Origin: Nanobdellota archaeon
GTDB taxonomy: Archaea > Nanobdellota > Nanobdellia > SCGC-AAA011-G17 > ARS1403
NCBI GenBank assembly: GCA_002688095.1
Contig: NZCA01000002.1
Location: 1-52,662, forward strand
Direction: 5' to 3'
Length of the DNA stretch: 52,662 nt
The notes under the pieces were generated by a model. That model saw only the letters and a program-made list of their open reading frames with translations, was not told where the DNA came from and did not search any database. This document shows positions 31,790 to 39,261 of this stretch, piece after piece (within the stretch, counting starts at the first letter, position 1; each line of letters begins with the position of its first letter). Both the position numbers and the translations under genes were made by a program.

Positions 31790-32334
31790 AACGGCAAGTA
31801 TTTCATATCCTATTTGGATTAGTTTTGGTTTACCTATTGCATAAAGATATTTTGAATTTAGAATATTTATTTGGTATTTTATTAATGGGATTTGTGATTT
31901 CCTGGATTTCTAGAGAAAGAGATTTACCTGCAGTGAGTTGGTTTTTGAGACATCTTGATAGGGAAAGAGAAAGGTTTCCAGGATATGGGGCCTTGACCTA
32001 TGTTTTGGGTGCTATTATTGTTTTAGGTTTGTTCAGAAAAGATATTGCTTTGGCTTCTATAATGGTGTTGGTTTTAGGAGACAGTTTTTGTCATTTTGGG
32101 AGATTTGGTAAGGTAAAACATCCTTTTAGTAATTTTAAATTTTTAGAAGGAACCATTATGGGGATAATAGCGGGTACTATTGGAGCTAGTTTTTTTGTAA
32201 GTTGGCAAGCAGCCTTTTTTGGTGCTTTAGTAGCGATGAGTGTAGAAGGGTTGGATTTATTTGTTTTGAGGAAGAAAATAGACGATAATTTATTAATTCC
32301 CTTTGTTTCAGCTATAATTATAAGCCTATTTTAG
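31774..32334 (+). CDS. Dolichol kinase / CTP-dependent lipid kinase-like membrane protein
   Basis: The 186-residue protein has a membrane-spanning pattern with 'RQVFHILFGLVLVYLLHKD', 'LVLGDSFCHFGRFGKVKHPF' and 'FLEGTIMGIIAGTIGASFF', matching the SEC59/dolichol-kinase-like family. With PAP2 and DedA it forms a plausible polyisoprenoid phosphate recycling group that would supply surface glycosylation. The substrate is inferred. Confidence 0.82.
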   Translation: MVKELKRQVFHILFGLVLVYLLHKDILNLEYLFGILLMGFVISWISRERDLPAVSWFLRHLDRERERFPGYGALTYVLGAIIVLGLFRKDIALASIMVLVLGDSFCHFGRFGKVKHPFSNFKFLEGTIMGIIAGTIGASFFVSWQAAFFGALVAMSVEGLDLFVLRKKIDDNLLIPFVSAIIISLF

Positions 32335-32361
32335 AAACTTTTTTGAAAAGTTTCATCAAAA
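32334..32361 (+). repeat. Dispersed palindromic repeat, copy 9
   Basis: GAAACTTTT and AAAAGTTTC form a perfect 9-bp stem around loop TTG, followed by ATCAAAA. It overlaps the last base of the stop codon of the dolichol-kinase-like gene. Confidence 0.82.
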
Positions 32362-32444
32362 CATGTTGTTATTCTAAAGTAGGTAAAATAGAAAGGTTTA
32401 TAAAGTAAAATAATAGATTTTTAGATTAGTTTTAGGGGTGTTAA

Positions 32445-32471
32445 ATGGGGGTTAAAAGTTCTTACCTTTAA
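32445..32471 (+). promoter_or_regulatory. Leader mini-ORF (8 codons) and hairpin before the surface-protein gene
   Basis: After a TTTATAAAG TATA box (about 32397-32405) there is an unusually long leader. It holds ATG-GGG-GTT-AAA-AGT-TCT-TAC-CTT-TAA and a hairpin CTTAC/GTAAG (32461-32482) that overlaps the end of the mini-ORF. This could modulate translation of the surface protein; the function is inferred. Confidence 0.35.
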
Positions 32472-32497
32472 GAGAAAGTAAGGACAAAAATATAAAA

Positions 32498-34495
32498 ATG
32501 AATAAGAAAATAATGTTAAGTGGTATATTTTTGGCATTAGTTTTATTATCAATTAATAGTGCTTTTGCTTTAACTGCAACAAATACGGATCCAACTGTTG
32601 GAACTCCAGGAGCGACTGTAAATGGAAGTTTTATTTTAACTGACAATGTTGTAGGAAATAATGTAACTGCAATAAGTTATAGTATTTCTAATTTGGTGGG
32701 TGTGACTGATGCTACAAAGAATATATCTTCTACAGTTGTATCTTTTAATCCAGTATCACCTATAGCAACTTTAGTTGACAGTACAAGTACAACTGTTACA
32801 ACTAGTGTTGTGATTCCAAATGATTTAACTTTAATTGGACAAACTTATCAAGGAACTGTGACTGTGAATGGAACAGAAGGTGGAGCTGCTATTACACCGG
32901 TTACTTTTGCGTTAAGTGTGGTTGTGAACTCTCCTTTAGAAGTTCAAACTTATAGCACAAGTAATCCTTTAGAAATTGTAGGTGAGGAAGGACAAACTGG
33001 ATTGACTAATACTTTTATTTTAAAAAATATCGGTACAGTGGCTTTATCTGGTTTAACTTTAAATACAAGTGCTTTAGACTTAACTGATAGCGAGAGTGAT
33101 GCTATTACTTTGAGTTTTTCAACTCTTTCAACTTTGAATGCGGGAGCTACTCAAACAATTACAGCAACTGTTAACTATGCTCAAGATTTAGATTTAGATA
33201 CTTACGGTGGAATTGTAAAAGTTATGTCTGGAACTAATGTTTTAGATACTTTTGATTTAGACTTAAAAGTATTTCCAGAAATTTGTGAAGATGGTATCAC
33301 AAGTGATGGAGATGCAAGTTCTAGAAGTACTGCTGATTTAGATATTAATATTAAAGAACCTGATACTGGAGATGACTTCAAAGCAGGAGATAGTATTAAT
33401 GTAGATGTTAAAGTAGAAAACGATGGAGACGATGATCTAGATGTTGTTGTAGAAGCTATTCTATACGATTTAGATGAAGATGAAGAGATTACTACTGCTG
33501 AATCTGACTCAGAAGAAATCAAAGATGGAAATTCTGAAACATTTGAATTTGAATTAGAAGTTCCAAAATCTACTGATTTAGATGTAGACAACAGATATGT
33601 CATGTTTATCAAGGTATATGAAGATGGAGACGAAGATCAAAATTGTAATTTTGATAGTGTAAATCTAGACTTCAAGAGAGATAAAAATGATGTTGTAGTT
33701 GATGAAGTAGAAGCTGTTCTAAGTACTGTAAAACCTGGAGAATCTGTTGATATAAGGATAGATATCCAAAACGAAGGTACAAAAAATCAGGAAGATGTTT
33801 ATGTTAAACTTATTAATACTGAATTGGGTATTAACAAAGTTTCTACTAAATTTGATTTAGATAAAGCTGGAGATTCAGATGACGATATTGTGAAAAGGTT
33901 TACAGTTGAAGTTCCAACAGATGCTGTTGAAAAAGATTATCTTTTAGAAGTTGCAATTTATGATGACGATGACGATGTTTATGACAACGGTCAAGAATTT
34001 GTAACTTTAACAGTTAAAAATGGTGGAACTACTCCGGTAATACCCGGAAACAAAGTAAGTCTGAATGTAGCTAGTAATGTTAAAGAAATAGAAGCGGGTG
34101 CAGAAAGAGCTAATTTACACTTTGTTTTCACTAATAATGAAGCTAGTGATGTATCTGGAACTATTAGCATATCTACTGTGGGTGACTGGGCAGAACCTAT
34201 TTTAGCACAAACAGTTAACTTACATCCTGGAGAAAACAATCTTTACTTTGATTTAAAAGTTAAGGATGATGTAAGTGAAGGAATGCATTCAGCTACAGTT
34301 AGCGTTAAACCAACAGAATATGACGAACAAAGCTTCTCTTTTAACTTTGATGTTAAAAGTAAAGAAGGTCTAGGTTTAGATATCTTTAGCGGAAAGGGTT
34401 CAACATTATTCTGGATAATTGGGGACATAGTGTTAATTGTTGTAGCTTTATTCTTCATAAAAGCTATTTTCTTTGGAAGAAAGCTTAATCAATAA
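32498..34495 (+). CDS. Large exported, C-terminally anchored surface protein (S-layer or adhesin-like)
   Basis: The 665-residue protein starts with a Sec signal peptide (cleavage after 'NSAFA', about residue 24). Several beta-sandwich modules rich in Thr/Asn/Asp follow. A very acidic Asp/Glu-rich middle region (about 270-390) is likely calcium binding. CARDB-like repeats ('STVKPGESVDIRIDIQNEGT', 'EIEAGAERANLHFVFTNNEA') come next. The C-terminus is a transmembrane helix plus a basic end ('GRKLNQ'), the layout an archaeosortase substrate would have, but no PGF-type motif is obvious. Confidence 0.82.
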   Translation: MNKKIMLSGIFLALVLLSINSAFALTATNTDPTVGTPGATVNGSFILTDNVVGNNVTAISYSISNLVGVTDATKNISSTVVSFNPVSPIATLVDSTSTTVTTSVVIPNDLTLIGQTYQGTVTVNGTEGGAAITPVTFALSVVVNSPLEVQTYSTSNPLEIVGEEGQTGLTNTFILKNIGTVALSGLTLNTSALDLTDSESDAITLSFSTLSTLNAGATQTITATVNYAQDLDLDTYGGIVKVMSGTNVLDTFDLDLKVFPEICEDGITSDGDASSRSTADLDINIKEPDTGDDFKAGDSINVDVKVENDGDDDLDVVVEAILYDLDEDEEITTAESDSEEIKDGNSETFEFELEVPKSTDLDVDNRYVMFIKVYEDGDEDQNCNFDSVNLDFKRDKNDVVVDEVEAVLSTVKPGESVDIRIDIQNEGTKNQEDVYVKLINTELGINKVSTKFDLDKAGDSDDDIVKRFTVEVPTDAVEKDYLLEVAIYDDDDDVYDNGQEFVTLTVKNGGTTPVIPGNKVSLNVASNVKEIEAGAERANLHFVFTNNEASDVSGTISISTVGDWAEPILAQTVNLHPGENNLYFDLKVKDDVSEGMHSATVSVKPTEYDEQSFSFNFDVKSKEGLGLDIFSGKGSTLFWIIGDIVLIVVALFFIKAIFFGRKLNQ

Positions 34496-34526
34496 GAACC
34501 CTTTAGAAAAGCGTTCGCGGAAAAAA
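34496..34526 (+). repeat. Dispersed palindromic repeat, copy 10
   Basis: GAACCCTTT and AAAGCGTTC form a 9-bp stem with the subfamily C-C mismatch, loop AGA, then GCGGAAAA. It starts immediately after the stop codon of the surface-protein gene. Confidence 0.8.
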
Positions 34527-34574
34527 GGCTTTTTCTTTTTTTCTTTTTATTTTTTAGATAGGAGTAGTTTGATA

Positions 34575-34669
34575 AGGGTGGGGAGGGACTTTCATAGTTG
34601 TTCGCTAATTTGAACCCCCAAATCTCTGCTCTGCAGGCAGATGCCTTAACCGGATTTGGCTACCCACCC
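34575..34669 (-). tRNA. tRNA-Cys (GCA) with a 20-nt intron in the T-loop
   Basis: Acceptor arms GGGTGGG/CCCACCC, discriminator U (the cysteine identity base), D-arm GCC/GGC, anticodon stem UCUGC/GCAGA with loop CUGCAGA, anticodon GCA. The T-arm GGGGG...CCCUC is split. Removing 34589-34608 restores the loop UUCAAAU. The BHB is exact: UUCA/UGAA central helix, bulges AAU and AGU, and inner stem UAG/CUA with a 7-nt loop. The site is near tRNA position 59/60. Confidence 0.92.
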
Positions 34670-34695
34670 TCTCTCTTTATTTTAAGATATAAGAT

Positions 34696-35541
34696 TTATA
34701 AGAGTTTCTGAAGCTTATCTTGTTTTTTAGGATGATAGAATCCAATCTCCTCATTAAACTTTATTAAATTGTCCTTTCTACTTATTATTAATCTGAAACT
34801 TTTGAAATTTTTCCAATGATAAGGACCATACAATTTGCTTGTAACTCCTATCTTTTTAAGTATATTATCCTTTATGCTTATTAATCCTTTTTGATTTATG
34901 GAGTTGATAACTATCCTTTTTTGATAGGCATGGTTGTCTATATGTGCTTCTCCATCATAAAAAGCTTTTAACCATTCTTTGCCGAATATATTCCTATTTA
35001 ATACTTCTTTTGGGATTTCCCATTCTTTTGAGCCGAATTTACAATATTTTATTAAATCTTTATAAACTTCTATGGAACGTATACTTACTTCACATTTCTT
35101 TTTAATATACTTTGTTTTAATTTTATAAACTTTATAAAAATCTTTTATGTATTTTTTAATTAGTTCAGGTTCTGTACTACAAAAGGAAATTAAAGCATGT
35201 TTATATCTGGCTTGTTTATATCCAATTACTCCATTGCTTTTGTAGAATGCTCTCTTTTTCTTATTATAACCTTCATCCATTCTTACATGTCCTTCTGCTG
35301 CTAAGTACCCCAAAATTCTCGCCTTTTCTTTCGACATAAAAGTGGAGGTTTTTGGTATTGTGTGTTTTGGCCTAAATCCTTTGGGTAGTTTCTTTCTTTC
35401 TTGTTGTTTGATATCTTTTAGAATTCTCCAAATACTTCCCTCTGGGATAGTCAACTCTTTACAAACTTCTTTTTGACTTTTTCCTTGAATATAAAGGTTT
35501 TTCGCTGTGTTGATTATTGATTTAGGATATTTGCTTTTCAC
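34696..35541 (-). CDS. LAGLIDADG-type homing endonuclease between tRNA-Cys and tRNA-Arg
   Basis: GTG start, placed 24 nt after a TTTATAAA box (leaderless). The 281-residue protein has an N-terminal HTH (about 5-45, 'IQGKSQKEVCKELTIPEGSI'), a first motif helix 'ARILGYLAAEGHVRMDE' and a second 'WLKAFYDGEAHIDNH'. Each has Glu where the metal ligand is expected. Its stop lies 27 nt before tRNA-Cys, on the same strand. An ACGACA element precedes its promoter. Confidence 0.82.
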   Translation of the reverse strand: MKSKYPKSIINTAKNLYIQGKSQKEVCKELTIPEGSIWRILKDIKQQERKKLPKGFRPKHTIPKTSTFMSKEKARILGYLAAEGHVRMDEGYNKKKRAFYKSNGVIGYKQARYKHALISFCSTEPELIKKYIKDFYKVYKIKTKYIKKKCEVSIRSIEVYKDLIKYCKFGSKEWEIPKEVLNRNIFGKEWLKAFYDGEAHIDNHAYQKRIVINSINQKGLISIKDNILKKIGVTSKLYGPYHWKNFKSFRLIISRKDNLIKFNEEIGFYHPKKQDKLQKLL

Positions 35542-35580
35542 AATTAAAATAAGATTTTTTCATTTATAAACGCTGTGTGT

Positions 35581-35612
35581 ACGTGACGAGTATGACGAAT
35601 ATGTCGTTTAAC
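35581..35612 (-). promoter_or_regulatory. ACGACA element, site C (degenerate)
   Basis: On the minus strand TTAAACGACATA is conserved as in sites B and D, followed by diverged CGTCA units, then a GC-rich spacer and the TTTATAAA of the 35541 gene. One of the two hexamers is degraded. Confidence 0.4.
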
Positions 35613-35625
35613 ATTAAAAAAAGGA

Positions 35626-35716
35626 CGGGCCCGAAGGGATTTGAACCCTCGACCTACAGCTTTCTTCAAGATTTATTTAGAAGGCTGCCACTCTATCCAG
35701 ACTGAGCTACGGGCCC
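35626..35716 (-). tRNA. tRNA-Arg (UCU) with 16-nt intron at 37/38
   Basis: Acceptor arms GGGCCCG/CGGGCCC, discriminator G, D-arm GCUC/GAGU, anticodon stem GCAGC/GCUGU (with the G27-U43 pair counted), loop CUUCUA-[intron]-A, anticodon UCU, T-arm GAGGG UUCAAAU CCCUU. The intron spans 35662-35677. The BHB has a CUUC/GAAG central helix, bulges UAA and AAA, and a 9-nt terminal loop without an inner stem, so it is a minimal form. Confidence 0.9.
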
Positions 35717-35773
35717 TTAATTATTCTTAAGTTGAAGAGGTTTTTAAGCCTTTTCAAAAAGTTTATATAGTTT

Positions 35774-35824
35774 ATTGTTAAGCAATATTACTATTTAATA
35801 TAGTATACTATATTGTTAAGCAAT
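35774..35824 (+). promoter_or_regulatory. Palindromic operator overlapping the wHTH promoter
   Basis: ATTGTTAAGCAAT occurs twice (35774-35786 and 35812-35824). Between them lies a perfect 18-bp palindrome, AATATAGTATACTATATT (35797-35814), which overlaps the second repeat by three bases. A TTTATATAG box (35762-35770) sits just upstream. The layout suits autorepression by the wHTH protein encoded next. Confidence 0.6.
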
Positions 35825-35827
35825 AGA

Positions 35828-36025
35828 ATGGAAAGAAATAGAGAGAAGATTATAAAAGAATTAAAGAGAAATCCAGATGGGTTTACAATTTCTGAATTAT
35901 CTAAAAAATTGAAGATTTCTAGGCATACTATCTCTAACTGTTTTGCATTTTTAGAGGGTGCTAGAAAAGTTAAGATCAGACAAGTTGGAATGGCTAAAAT
36001 ATATTTTTGGGGAGGAAATGATTAG
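35828..36025 (+). CDS. Small winged-helix transcription regulator
   Basis: The 65-residue protein is a bare wHTH: 'REKIIKELKRNPDGFTISEL', 'SKKLKISRHTISNCFAFLEG', then a wing 'VKIRQVGMAKIYFW'. I chose the ATG at 35828; an in-frame TTG at 35813 lies within the operator. It precedes leuS by 37 nt and may affect it by read-through. The operator in front points to autoregulation. Confidence 0.75.
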   Translation: MERNREKIIKELKRNPDGFTISELSKKLKISRHTISNCFAFLEGARKVKIRQVGMAKIYFWGGND

Positions 36026-36062
36026 AAAAAACCTTTTAAAATTAACCAATATAAAATAAAAG

Positions 36063-38660
36063 ATGAAAGAATTTAGAGATATTGAGGAAAAATGGCAGAA
36101 GAGATGGGATAAAGATAAAGTGTTTGAGGTAGATGAGAATAAGAAAAATAAATGTTATGTTTTAGAAATGTTTCCTTATCCATCAGGGAGTGGATTGCAT
36201 ATGGGCCATAGTAGAAATTATGCTATTGGAGATGTATATGCTCGTTTTAAGAGATTAAAAGGCTTTAATGTGCTTTATCCAATGGGCTTTGATGCATTTG
36301 GCTTACCAGCAGAGAATGCGGCTATTAAGGAAGGGATACACCCTAAAGAATATACAGATAAGTCGATTAAAAGTTTTACAAATCAATTGAAGGCTTTAGG
36401 GAATAGTTATAGTTGGTCTAGGGTAGTTAGAACATGTGATGTTAATTATTATAAATGGAATCAATTATTATTCTTAAAATTTTTAGAGAAAGGCTTAGTT
36501 TATAGGAAGAAAGCACCAGTTAATTGGTGTGAACATTGTGGAACTGTATTAGCGAACGAGCAAGTAGAGCAAGGGGAGTGTTGGAGATGTCACAATCCTG
36601 TAGAGGTTAAACAATTAGAGCAATGGTTCTTGAAAATTACTAAATATGCGGATGAATTGTTAAAAGATTTGAAAATATTAGAAGGTTGGCCTGAGAAGAT
36701 AAAGAAAATGCAGGAAAGTTGGATTGGAAAGAGTAAAGGTGTGGAAATTAAATTTAAGATAAAAGATGGAGAGGAATTAAAAGTATTTACAACTAGACCT
36801 GATACATTATGGGGAGTTACATTTATGGTTTTAGCTCCTGAAAATCCTAAAGTGATGGAATTGGTGAAAGGGACTGAAAAAGAAAAAGAAGTAAAGAGGT
36901 TTATAGATAAAGTAGTGTTAGAAGATAAATATGAAAGGACAGCGGAAGATACTGAGAAAGAAGGTTTGTTTATAGGTAAGTATGCTATAAATCCAGTAAA
37001 TGGGGCTGAAGTGCCTATATATATAGCTAATTTTGTTGTAGCTGAATATGGAACTGGGGCTGTGATGGCTGTACCTGGACATGATCAAAGAGATTTTGAG
37101 TTTGCTAAAAAATATAAGATTCCAATTAAAATTGTGATTAAGCCTAAAGAGCATGAGTTAGATGCGGAGAAGATGATGAGGGCTTTTGTAGATGTGGGTG
37201 TTGTAGTTAATTCTGCTGATGAGTTTAATGGAATGAATAATTTGGAAGCCATAGAAGAAATTGGGAAATACTTAGAAAAAGAGAAATTTGGTAAGAGGAC
37301 TGTGGAGTATAAGTTAAGAGATTGGTTAATTTCAAGGCAGAGGTATTGGGGGACACCTATTCCAATTGTATATTGTGATAAATGTGTAGCTGTTCCTCTA
37401 AATGAAAAAGAATTACCAATTAAATTGCCAGAGGATATTAAGTTTGATGGAGAGGGAAATCCTTTACTTAAGAAAAAAGAATTTTTAGAGGTTAAGTGTC
37501 CTAAATGTAAGGGTAATGGAAGGAGGGAAACTGATACTATGGATACTTTCTTTGATTCATCTTGGTATTTTTTAAGATATTGTGATAGTAAAAATGAGAA
37601 AGAAATGTTTAGTAAGAAGAAAGTGAAGTACTGGATGCCGGTGGATCAGTATATTGGAGGAGCGGAGCATGCGGTTTTACATTTACTTTATGCCAGATTT
37701 TTTGTTAAAGCTTTGAGGGATTTTGGATTGTTAAATTTTGATGAACCTTTCTTGAAGTTATTTACTCAAGGAGTGGTGTATAAAGAGGGGGCTAGAATGA
37801 GTAAGAGTAGAGGTAATGTGGTGGTTCAGGATGACATGATTGAGAGATATGGGGTAGATAGTGTTAGGGTGTTTTTATTGAGCTTATCACATCCGGGTAA
37901 GACTGTAGAGTGGGATGGCAAAGGAATTGAAGGGGCTTATAAGTTTATGAATAAAGTTTATAGTTTGAAAGAGAAAGTTAAGATTAAAGATAATAGTAAA
38001 GATAAAAATGTATTAAGTAAATTGAATTTGTTAATTAAGAATATTGAATCGGATTTTGAAAATTTTGATTTTAATTTAGTTTTGAGTAAAGTAATGGGTT
38101 TTGTGAATTATTTATATAAATTTAGAGAAAACTTGAGTGAAGAGGTGTATAAGGAAAGTGTAAGTAAATTAAGTATTGTCTTGAGTTGTTTTGCCCCTCA
38201 TGTATGTGAGGAACTATATGGAGAAGATTATGTAAGTTTGGCAGATTGGCCTCAATTGAATTCTAAGAAAATAGACCTGGAATTAGAGAATTTAGAGAAT
38301 TTTGTTTCGAGTACTATTTCAGATATAAATAATGTTTTGAAATTAGTTAAGATTGAAAATCCTAAAAAAATAACTTTACTTGTAGCTGAAGAGTGGAAAT
38401 ATAAATTGTATGAGAAAGTGTTGAAGGAAGGTAAAGGAGATATGAAGTTTAAAGTGAAAGGAAAAGAGAAAGAAAGTATTAAATTGTTAGGGATGTTGAA
38501 GAAAAAAGGGTTGCCTAAATTTATTTTAAATCAAAAGAAAGAATTAGAAGCTTTGGAAAGTGAAAAGGAGTTTATTGAAAAAGAATTTAAATTAAAATTG
38601 GAAATAAAAAAAGATGGTGAGAAGGCGTTACCGGGAAAGGTACAGATATTAATTGAATAG
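36063..38660 (+). CDS. leuS: Leucyl-tRNA synthetase, bacterial type
   Basis: The 865-residue protein has the class I motif 'PYPSGSGLHMGHSRNYAIGD' and 'MSKSRGNVV' (KMSKS). A zinc knuckle 'CEHCGTVL..CWRC' is present. The CP1 editing domain contains 'TRPDTLWGVTFMVLAPENP' and 'GTGAVMAVPGHDQRDFEFA'. The length and these signatures are those of bacterial LeuRS, not the roughly 950-residue archaeal/eukaryotic form. Some DPANN archaea share this, probably after transfer from bacteria. Confidence 0.94.
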   Translation: MKEFRDIEEKWQKRWDKDKVFEVDENKKNKCYVLEMFPYPSGSGLHMGHSRNYAIGDVYARFKRLKGFNVLYPMGFDAFGLPAENAAIKEGIHPKEYTDKSIKSFTNQLKALGNSYSWSRVVRTCDVNYYKWNQLLFLKFLEKGLVYRKKAPVNWCEHCGTVLANEQVEQGECWRCHNPVEVKQLEQWFLKITKYADELLKDLKILEGWPEKIKKMQESWIGKSKGVEIKFKIKDGEELKVFTTRPDTLWGVTFMVLAPENPKVMELVKGTEKEKEVKRFIDKVVLEDKYERTAEDTEKEGLFIGKYAINPVNGAEVPIYIANFVVAEYGTGAVMAVPGHDQRDFEFAKKYKIPIKIVIKPKEHELDAEKMMRAFVDVGVVVNSADEFNGMNNLEAIEEIGKYLEKEKFGKRTVEYKLRDWLISRQRYWGTPIPIVYCDKCVAVPLNEKELPIKLPEDIKFDGEGNPLLKKKEFLEVKCPKCKGNGRRETDTMDTFFDSSWYFLRYCDSKNEKEMFSKKKVKYWMPVDQYIGGAEHAVLHLLYARFFVKALRDFGLLNFDEPFLKLFTQGVVYKEGARMSKSRGNVVVQDDMIERYGVDSVRVFLLSLSHPGKTVEWDGKGIEGAYKFMNKVYSLKEKVKIKDNSKDKNVLSKLNLLIKNIESDFENFDFNLVLSKVMGFVNYLYKFRENLSEEVYKESVSKLSIVLSCFAPHVCEELYGEDYVSLADWPQLNSKKIDLELENLENFVSSTISDINNVLKLVKIENPKKITLLVAEEWKYKLYEKVLKEGKGDMKFKVKGKEKESIKLLGMLKKKGLPKFILNQKKELEALESEKEFIEKEFKLKLEIKKDGEKALPGKVQILIE

Positions 38661-38696
38661 AAATGCTTTTATATGTATAAGTTTTGTTTTGAGTAT

Positions 38697-39260
38697 ATGG
38701 AAAGGAATAAAGTGATTATATTTGTGGCTATAGCTGTTGTGGCTTTATTCTTATTTGGAGTTTCTAAGGAGGGTATAACGGGTAAGGTTTCTACTAATAT
38801 TGTGGATTGTTATGATAGTGATGGTGGGGAAGAACCTGAAATTGGAGGAAATTTGATTGGAAGTTTTAACCCTACCAAAGCTAAGAAAGATTATTGTGTA
38901 GATGTTAATACTGTGGGGGAGTATTATTGTGAAGTATCTAGAAGTGATGGGGAAATTAAGAAAATTCCTTGTGAGTTTGGGTGTATAGAAGAAGGAGGAT
39001 ACGGAATTTGTAAAAGTACAGAAGTGGCTAGTGTGGAGTGTGGTAATGGATGTGCCTATAATGGAAAATGTTTAGCTACTGGAATTAGAGTAGCAGGGAG
39101 GTATTGTGGGTTTGGTGGAGTTTTAAGAAGTCAAAAAGAAGGAAGTTGTGATAATAGTTATGAATGTGTAAGTAATCTATGTATTTCTGGAAGTTGTTTA
39201 ACTGAAGAAGGTGGACGTAATTTCTTGAAAGATGTAGAGCAGACTTATTTCTGGGAATAA
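38697..39260 (+). CDS. Exported Cys-rich surface protein with 'ITGKVS' motif
   Basis: I chose the ATG at 38697 (187 residues); it begins directly with a signal-anchor 'MERNKVIIFVAIAVVALFLF'. The 'EGITGKVS' motif after the hydrophobic helix is frequent in DPANN exported proteins. The rest has about 16 cysteines in two small modules ('CGNGCAYNGKCLATGIRVAG' and 'GSCDNSYECVSNLCISGSCL'), probably disulfide-linked. Function unknown; surface or envelope location is likely. Confidence 0.75.
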   Translation: MERNKVIIFVAIAVVALFLFGVSKEGITGKVSTNIVDCYDSDGGEEPEIGGNLIGSFNPTKAKKDYCVDVNTVGEYYCEVSRSDGEIKKIPCEFGCIEEGGYGICKSTEVASVECGNGCAYNGKCLATGIRVAGRYCGFGGVLRSQKEGSCDNSYECVSNLCISGSCLTEEGGRNFLKDVEQTYFWE

Positions 39261-39261
39261 A

